DNA of 64,000 nt from Anastatus disparis (lineage: Eukaryota; Arthropoda; Insecta; Hymenoptera; Eupelmidae): assembly GCA_017163975.1 (NCBI GenBank), contig JAFFSR010000010.1, forward strand, positions 3,284,001-3,348,000, written 5' to 3'. The position numbers and the translations under genes were made by a program. The notes under the pieces were generated by a model, which saw only the letters and a program-made list of their open reading frames with translations, had not been told where the DNA came from and made no database searches. Positions 57,207-64,000 of the stretch are shown here, in pieces. The stretch's first letter is position 1; the number at the start of each line of letters is the position of its first letter.

Positions 57207-57755
57207 TCTCTGGCGTAAAATCGTACATGCTCATCTGCCCCCCAGCGGTTTAAAATAATTAAATTTTAAGTTAAAAATTAATTATTAATAGTTATAAAGT
57301 TGAACAGATTATATTTATAATATCTCTTCCCCCATAAAAAAAAGAAAAGAAAAGAAAAAAAAGATTCACGCAACGAAAATACGTTAACGAAATTTGCGAC
57401 ATGATTTTGGGTATAGACCAGCCGTGTTTGCTCGCGTCGCCACCCAAAAGAGGAGGCGACTCAAGCAAACAAAGGATATGAGAGTGGGGAGTCATCGAAG
57501 TATACCACGCGAGTCATCAGTGAATGCCGTTCATGCTTTAGTTACTCTCCATACCATCTTTTTTAGTATAGGGTAATCCAATACTAATAGAGCTTCTCAC
57601 GCCCTGTCATATTTGTATCAATGTTTTATATGCTCGCATAGATGGCAGTTCGCAGTTCGTAAGAAAAAAAAAGTCTTCATTCTTCACTTTAATATAATAG
57701 TAGTAATTTTTATTATTATAATTAGATTAAATTTGAAGCCTTCCGTGTGAAAAAG

Positions 57756-57885
57756 TAAAATATTAACCACGAAGGCAAAATTTTTTTGCTCTCGTCTTTA
57801 TTGCCGTTCTCGCTTGGCTCAAACGCCAGACCCGACGTAGGTAAAAAAGCCTATTTTGCCCCCTTGGTTAACAATGTACTATTAT
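57756..57885. repeat. Hairpin repeat H6
   Basis: ATTAACCACGAAGGCAAAAT pairs with ATTTTGCCCCCTTGGTTAAC. The loop contains CTCGCTTGGCTCAAACG. It has the same outer TATTAACC...GGTTAA scaffold as H4 and H5. Confidence 0.7.
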
Positions 57886-58290
57886 ATGTTGAAAATATTA
57901 TTTTCATTTAAGAGCAGACTGAAGCAGATTCGATACCGACCGAGAATCGTAAACCCGTTGATTAGTTTTCTCTTTTTATACGTAACGGGATGCATTAAAA
58001 TTTTAAATGCATTCACAAAATTCATTTCCTCATTACACTCGCCAAAAATAATTGAAGAAAATTTCAAGAAATTGAAAAATTTATACGGCTGTTTTTGAAC
58101 TCTAAATACGGTAACTCACTTTTCGTTCAAAATATGGTAAATTTTATGAAAAAAACAGCTATTATGCAATCATGTATGTATGCAAAATTGCGCTCGATAA
58201 CGGTTTCTTTTGAAAATAGTATAATTATTTTATTTATGTTAAAATAACATTTTTACTTCTTGGTGGGTGATCGAAATGGCGCCGGCCTAC
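57886..58290. other. Spacer
   Basis: ORFs on both strands here overlap one another and lack domains. Nothing recognised. Confidence 0.35.
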
Positions 58291-58296
58291 TCTTAA

Positions 58297-58699
58297 GAGC
58301 ATGATGAAGCTGTCCGCCTTTTAATAATATTTCCAATCCTAACTCATGAATAAACGATGCGTTTAATCGAGTTTCTTTGCTACAAAGAAAAAATTTGTAA
58401 GATTAAACTCTAGTGCGGACAACTCAAGAAATTCACCAAAATATTATACATATAAAGTTATAATAAAAACTTTCAATATATCGTATTTTAAGGTTAGGTT
58501 TGTCGAGTTCGATATCTAATTTCCAATCTAAGCTCATAAAAAAATAACAAGTCAGAATGATTTTTTATTTTAACAAAAATTATTGTATTAATATAGCTTT
58601 AGTGCGGACGAGTCATTATATTTGTTGAATTTAAGAATTTAAAAAGATATTGATAAAATAAAAAAAGCAAAACTCGATTGCTGCAGCTCCGACATCCCG
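58297..58699. mobile_element. TTAA-flanked MITE, family T1, 403 bp
   Basis: TTAA at 58293-58296 and 58700-58703. The ends GAGCATGATGAAGCTGTCCG and GCAGCTCCGACATCCCG match the copy at 7414-7818 in opposite orientation. It serves as the uninterrupted reference for the insertions at 3881 and 10857. Confidence 0.9.
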
Positions 58700-58703
58700 T
58701 TAA

Positions 58704-59246
58704 TAATTTGTAAGAACAACGAACTAATAAATGAATAAATACCTGAATTATACCTATGTAAATATCATTTAACATTACAAAAAAGTACACACAGATTTAC
58801 AATAATAATTAATAAAGTCACATTTAATAATAATAATATTTAGTTTATTCATAATCAAAATTCATATTCAAATAAGAATATATTTATGTGCGCAGATCAA
58901 TTTTTCGCTGTATGTACATACCGCTATATCCGTTTCTGAAACTATACATAGCGGTATAGATGAAATACGATTATATTACAAAATATTTATTCTAAATTAT
59001 GTTATACTATTATTAATATAATCTTATACTATTACTAACTTAAAATTACGAAATAATCATTAGAAATTTTTGTTTTAATCACCAAATATCATGAAAAAAT
59101 TGTATACCACTATTGATCGTTGATATATCATTTATATTCGTACGTGATATATTACTTAAACCATTTTAAAGCAACACCTAGCATACAGATCAAGAACTCA
59201 TTCCATTAGAGATCCTAAGAAAGGATTGATCTTTTAGGGTAGATTT
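58704..59246. other. AT-rich spacer
   Basis: Contains ACATACCGCTATATCCG and TATACATAGCGGTATAGAT as a small inverted pair (58915-58960). No gene. Confidence 0.45.
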
Positions 59247-59395
59247 CGAGAATAGATAAATGAAGTTTGCTTAAAATTCATTCAAAGATATTAAAGCGCC
59301 AGAAAATCTGAATAATAATTTAACATGATGCGTTTGCTTTGATGAGAATATTTGCATTCACGGTTCGTATACCTTTTTTTTAAAAACTTTGATTG
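59247..59395. repeat. Dispersed repeat, inverted copy of 82-248
   Basis: The complement of the repeat at the left edge of the window: GTTTGCTTAAAATTCATTCA and GATGAGAATATTTGCATTCA. Confidence 0.7.
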
Positions 59396-59968
59396 CTATA
59401 ACCTTTAATTCCAGGCACTTAAAAAAATTTAAAAAATTACTAGGAGCATATCCGGAAAGTGCTTGACTTGCAGTAAAAAATAAGTTAATAACAATAAATT
59501 AAATAAATCTGAAACCATGCATCTTGAAAATACATGGATTTTTTACAAAATATTTTTTTTTGAAATAACCAAAAAAATTTTTAGTCTAAAATCTTATGAA
59601 GGACTTAAGCAAAATAAGTTGAAAAAGGGGTCAAAAACGCTTTTTTTACATTTTTGATCAACTTTGAAATGCTATACCTCTGATAATATTAAAGCTTTTT
59701 AAACGTACGAAATCTTAAATTAAAGCTTAAGGCAAGCCTTTTTGAAAGCAAAGTTAAGGAGGAAGCCTGCTGTAGGAGGCTCAAAAAATCGAATATTTTA
59801 TTGCCTAAATCTATTCCTCAATTGTATCTAAGAATACAATTGGCGGAAAGGATATTTTTCCGAACGTGTATCCGAAATGGCAGCGATGCATATTTTACCA
59901 CCGATGTAAGCGAACCTTCTCCGAGAAGAATTTCTCGAATCTTGCGGTGGGGGTGGCATGCGTGGTGT
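59396..59968. other. Upstream part of the non-LTR element or unrelated sequence
   Basis: No clean frame. Several overlapping short ORFs on both strands lie between 59801 and 60080; none has a domain. The 5' end of the retrotransposon is not located. Confidence 0.4.
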
Positions 59969-60759
59969 AGACCGTCTCTGATCTGAGTGTGCAAGAGCGT
60001 GTGGAAGAGCATGAAAGTATCCCACATATTAACACAACCTCAATTGAAGCGGTAGACACCAACACAGAAATTACTGACACAAGAACAGAAAAGGTTTATT
60101 ATAATTGAAATCAAAATACACACAATTGTGGTGCCAAGGGTGACTTATTGGTGATCTCCAGTGGACTGGACTGCTTAGCGGCTAATGTTCGACCGAAAGA
60201 TTTTTCTTCTGTTGTCCTTGGTACCATACTTCCGGATATAAGACATTCACACATATTATCGGCTGTTTGTTTGACATCGCATGATTCTGGAAGCGGCGTG
60301 ATCAGGGACGGTCCGGGGGGTCCCTCCTCGCTGCTAGTCAGACTCTCCGAGGCCAGTCTGGTCCAACAAATATTAAATGCAAAAAGAAAAATCACTAATT
60401 TCTCAACAGCAGATATTGATCTTACCTGTCTTGCCGGTTTGTCTGCCACAAACAGCCACTACCAAATTTTTATAAATGAATATCTTCAAAAAGATATATA
60501 TAAAAACTTTCAAGATTCAAAGAAATATGCAAAGGATAGAGGTATTGATTTTATATGGCATAAAAGTGGTAGATTTCTGGCAAGAAGGAAAAGAGGGGAG
60601 AGAGTATACACCTTTACTACGTGGGATGATATAGATAAGATTTTGGGTAGTGCAAATAATGCTATTTTAAATAAAAGTCTTGTTGCTGACAAATCTCATG
60701 TAATAAGTGGATGTATAAATAATGTTGATAATATTGTTAAAGTAGTCTCCAATGATTAA
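59969..60759 (+). pseudogene. Non-LTR retrotransposon ORF1, C-terminal part
   Basis: A weak acidic stretch (VQERVEEHESIPHINTTSIE) ends at a stop near 60108. The open frame then gives LDCLAANVRPKDFSSVVLG and LLVRLSEASLVQQILNAKRK. Its last third is a domain like the baculovirus FP/ORF1 C-terminus (INEYLQKDIYKNFQDSKKYA, IDFIWHKSGRFLARR, YTFTTWDDIDKIL). Such ORF1 proteins bind the element RNA and act as chaperones. The frame ends at TAA 60757-60759. The N-terminal half is absent or decayed. ORF2 follows within about 60 bases. Confidence 0.78.
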
Positions 60760-60819
60760 TGTTCTGTTATTAAGAGCAATGATGTCTCTCCCCAATGACG
60801 GGACTGGATATCCTCGGGG

Positions 60820-63649
60820 ACTCGAACAAGGAAAAGAGGTGCACTGCAAGCGGGCCTTTTGAATGTGACTTCATTAAGGGCTCACATTGAACAGGTGCGT
60901 GAGCTCCGGTGTGACGCCTATTCTTACGATCTATTTGGAGTGGCTGAGACCTGGCTGGGACCGACTGTCTCGGATGACGTCATTCAAATTAAAGGGTATA
61001 AAATATTTAGGCAGGGCAGTAACCTTCATGGAGGAGGAATTGTCCTGTACGTTAAAAATAGTTTAAAATGTGATATATTAGCTTTTTCAAATACCACAAC
61101 TACTACTACCACTAGTAAACCAGAGGTACCTGAATATATCCTTTGTTTTGTTAAGGCTGGTAGCTCTGAACCTGTGTTGGTTTCTGTTATTTACCGTCCT
61201 CCTGCCATTTCGTTTACAAAAAACTCTGATCTGATTGAATCCTTCATGAATTTAACTCCCGATTTTTTATTTAAAATTATAATGGGAGATCTGAATGCCG
61301 ATCTCCTACGAGAAGGCAGTAATGCGAAGTTTCTTAAAAAGCTGTCCGCTAAGCTTTCGCTTCAGTTGGTCCAGCATGGTGCCACGCATATTGCTCCATC
61401 GTCTCGCACATGGATTGACCTGATTTTTGTGGACGACAATGACACTATACTTGACGCACATAACTTACCTGCGAACTTTCATAGTTGGCACAACTTAATT
61501 GACGTCTCTATAGCCTACAATGTGAGCATTTTAGAGCAAGAACATATCAAGTATCGAGATTATAAAAATATCAGTGAAAAATTATTAGAGAAATAAGCCG
61601 GCTGTGATTGGTCCTTATTGACAACTGGTACAGTTGACCCTGAGTCTGCACTTGACTGCATTTGCGACAATCTTGCTGCTGCTATTGAAAATTTAGCACC
61701 AGTAAAAATATTTAAATGTATGAAGAAGCCACCATGGATGGATAAAGAGTTGTCGCAGATGCAGCACAAGAGAGATGCCACATATAGACGATACAAACGG
61801 ACAAATGACAGTAAATATCTCTCTGAATTTCTACAGTTACGTAAGGCAGTGGACGAACAGACTGAACGCGCAAGAACTGAATATTACCATAACAGACTGT
61901 TTGAGGCTCTTGCAAACGGTAATGTCTAGAAGGAGTTCAGAGAACTGGGATTCTTATCCGGACCTCAAGGAGATTTGAATGGATTCACTCCAAATCAGCT
62001 AAATGTGCACTTTGCTGGGGTGTCAGTTTCGCCACATGATGATGATAGGGAACGCAAGAAGATTCTTTCTGAATGCAGCGAAAACGGTTTCGCTTTTAAA
62101 CCAATCAACGTAAACGGCGTTATTCTTGCGATTTCTCATTTTTCATCACAGGCTCGAGGTGACGACGGTATTCCGCAGAGTGTGATACTTAAAGCATTGC
62201 CGTTTATTGGTGAACATCTTGTGACTCTGTTCAATTCCTCTTTTGCACGGGGGGTCTTCCCTAGCCTTTGTAAGCGGGCACGCATCATGCCATTAAAGAA
62301 GTGCTCTGCACCTGAATCGCCTAAGAATTTTAGGCCCATCGCGATTCTGTGTTTTCTTTCGAAGGTACTTGAGAAGATCGCCCATGACCAATTGCGGAAG
62401 TACATTACTGCAAACAAATTACTTGATCCAATGCAGACTGGTTTTAGAAAGCACCACTTGACGCAGACAGCTATAGTAAAATTAACTGACGACATAAGAT
62501 CAGATCTAGACAAAAAACTCGTCACGTTAGTTTTGCTTTTTGACTTTCGTAAGACATTCGACACGATCTCTCCCTCCAAATTACTTAGCAGGCTGAGAAC
62601 GATGGGGCTTTCTAGGGCCGCCCTCTTGTGGATTAACTCCTATATATCAGGGAGGAAGCAAATGGTTTCCACGCATTTAAATGAGGAATCGAGTTGGCTG
62701 ACAAACAGCCTAGGAGTTCCACACGGTTCGGTACTGGGGCCTCTGTTGTTTTGCCTTTATATTAATGACGTACGTGATGCTCTTGACTCTGGTTGTGTCG
62801 AGCACCTACTTTATGCGGACGACCTGCAAATTTACACGCAGGTGCCTCGCGAGAGTGTGGAGGAGGGTATTCTTATCCTACAGAGGGTGGCCAAAGCGGT
62901 GTCCGGTTGGGCAGTTAGTGCCTCTCACTTTAAATGCTAATAAAACTAAGGCGATCGTCTTTGGTGGCAGTCGTTTTATAGATTCGTTTTATGCTGGAGG
63001 GCCCAAGACGATTGATATTGAGAAAGGCATTAGTATACCTTTCTCTGGTTCCGTGATGAGTCTTGGTGTTGTGCTTGACCCTAAACTTTCTTGGAAACCG
63101 CACATTGATATGATTACAAAAAAGTTTAATAGAGTTTTATATGCCCTGCGGTTTTTCTGTCAGTACACCACGGAGACTCTGCGTAAACAGCTCGCAACTG
63201 CCCTGCTCTTCCCACATCTTGATTATTGTTCAGAGGTTTTGCTCGATGCTTCTCAAGGGTTGAGAAGACGAATACAGAGGTTACAAAATTCTTGTGTGAG
63301 ATATGTATTGGGTTTGAGAATGGGGGATCATGTCTCTCCTTATAGAGCCAGGTTGGGTTGGCTGCGCACTGATTCTAGGAGACAGTAGGCTGTACTTATG
63401 TACAAAATCGTGCGCATGAATACTCCGGAGCATCTAGTGGGTCTCTCCGCTAGATGTGTACCTAGGGCGGCTACTAGGGGAGAAATTAAAGACTTAGCAG
63501 TGCCCTTTATGCGTACTGAGACTGGCAGGAATTCCTTCCAAGTCCAAGGTGCGCATTTTTGGAACTCCCTACCTGCTGAGATTAAACATCTTCCATCTCT
63601 TAACAGGTTTAAAACAGCAGTGAGGGGGCACTTACTTGACCTTGATTGA
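60820..63649 (+). pseudogene. Non-LTR retrotransposon ORF2: endonuclease and reverse transcriptase
   Basis: This polyprotein nicks target DNA and copies element RNA. The endonuclease runs from LLNVTSLRAHIEQVRELRC through LFGVAETWL, GGGIVLYVK, VIYRPP, IMGDLNADLL and RTWIDLIFV. The linker KKPPWMDKELSQMQHKR precedes the RT: PKNFRPIAILCFLSKVLEKI, motif A LLFDFRKTFD, GVPHGSVLGPLLF and motif C LLYADDLQIY. The thumb is SLGVVLDPKLSWKPHIDMIT and the C-terminus LRRRIQRLQNSCVRYVLGL to LLDLD. There is no RNase H. Its pattern suits the CR1/Jockey-type groups. Three in-frame stops (61594-61596, 61927-61929, 63386-63388) and one frameshift near 62930 are the only breaks. Confidence 0.93.
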
Positions 63650-64000
63650 CTTTTACTTTTTTTATTTATGTTAATTTATTATGTGATGTCCTATATATAG
63701 ACTTAAGGTGTGAATGTATTTATTGTATGAATGGTTGGTGAGTAAATGTTTTTTATTTGATTTTATTGTATTGACTGCGTTTCATGATATTGTGTACGCT
63801 TTTTATTTTTATTTTATGTATTTTTATGTATTTTCATTTCTATTTTATGTATTTTTATGTATTTTGATTTCTATTTTTATTTTTTATTTTTTTTTTAAAT
63901 TTAATATTATGACTGATAGATAATAAATGCCTGTTTTTAATTTATTGTATTATTGCGTGTATTGTTTTATAATCTTAATTATTCTTGTATTATCTGAGGT
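63650..64000 (+). other. Probable 3' UTR of the non-LTR element
   Basis: T-rich sequence after the ORF2 stop, with repeated TTTTATGTATTTTTATG-type words (63810-63870). The 3' end and target duplication lie beyond the window or are unclear. The Phe/Tyr-rich ORF here is a by-product of T-runs. Confidence 0.5.

Larger units (their letters stand above)
55950..57590. repeat. 1.6-kb palindrome with tRNA-like motifs in both arms
   Basis: Landmarks paired across the centre near 56780 include GGTGGCGACGCGAGCAAACA with TGTTTGCTCGCGTCGCCACC, CGTTAACGTATTTTC with GAAAATACGTTAACG, and GGGGGGCAGATGAGCATGTA with TACATGCTCATCTGCCCCCC. The outermost parts are scrambled. The AAAATAAACATCACTATTAT run (56830-56930) is a short tandem repeat at the centre. 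TTTTAAAACGGAG-GGGCAGATGA words link it to the interiors of the CACTA-like elements. Confidence 0.85.

Noticed and set aside
57856..58098. Small basic ORF and an opposite-strand ORF
   Set aside because: The two frames overlap on opposite strands, lack domains and sit in A/T spacer.
63714..63923. Phe/Tyr-rich membrane-like protein
   Set aside because: Created by T-rich 3' UTR repeats after ORF2.

Overview
This is an AT-rich arthropod genomic window, most likely from an insect. The evidence is the set of transposable-element (TE) families (piggyBac, Tc1/mariner with a DUF4817-type helix-turn-helix, Helitron, hAT, PIF-like, CR1/Jockey-type non-LTR, LTR elements), spliceosomal intron signals in the two non-TE exons, and long A/T runs and microsatellites. 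No intact host gene is visible. Almost every kilobase is a transposon, a palindrome or a satellite-like array, and every long reading frame I can name is a TE gene, nearly all of them broken.

Layout. 0-3.4 kb: large imperfect palindromes, one built from short palindromic 12-mers of the ATCCACGTGGAT type. 3.4-12.2 kb: a nest of transposons, each confirmed by termini and target-site duplications: a CACTA-like element holds a TTAA-family element, which holds a piggyBac-like element with a decayed transposase, which holds a Tc1/mariner-like element with a decayed transposase, which holds another TTAA-family element. Its outer shell interrupts what looks like a decayed host exon. 12.4-13.5 kb: remains of a spliced leucine-rich-repeat gene, itself interrupted by a 381-bp palindrome. 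14-17.7 kb: small transposons and compact hairpins. 18.2-27.2 kb: a very large inverted repeat whose arms carry fragments of a non-LTR retrotransposon, one with the signature of twin priming. 27.5-51.3 kb: a roughly 24-kb non-coding array built around a recurring TGTCGTGGAAATG motif, with opposite motif polarity in its two halves and matching iterated motifs plus TA microsatellites at both ends; hAT, TTAA, LTR and other elements have landed in it. 51.7-55.9 kb: a Helitron-type helicase split by later insertions, one of which is a palindromic element with a conserved ORF in its arms. 56-57.6 kb: a large palindrome with tRNA-like motifs in both arms. 59.97-64 kb: a nearly complete CR1/Jockey-type non-LTR retrotransposon with three premature stops and one frameshift.

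How the parts relate. No operon or pathway can be read here. The useful information is stratigraphic: insertions into known repeats give empty sites inside the window, so boundaries and target duplications can be read directly. The most unusual signals are the 24-kb polarised motif array, five palindromes of exactly 381 bp from two sequence families, a two-copy family with 7-bp target duplications, a set of hairpins that share a scaffold but differ in stem sequence, and an ORF within element arms whose differences are mostly synonymous.
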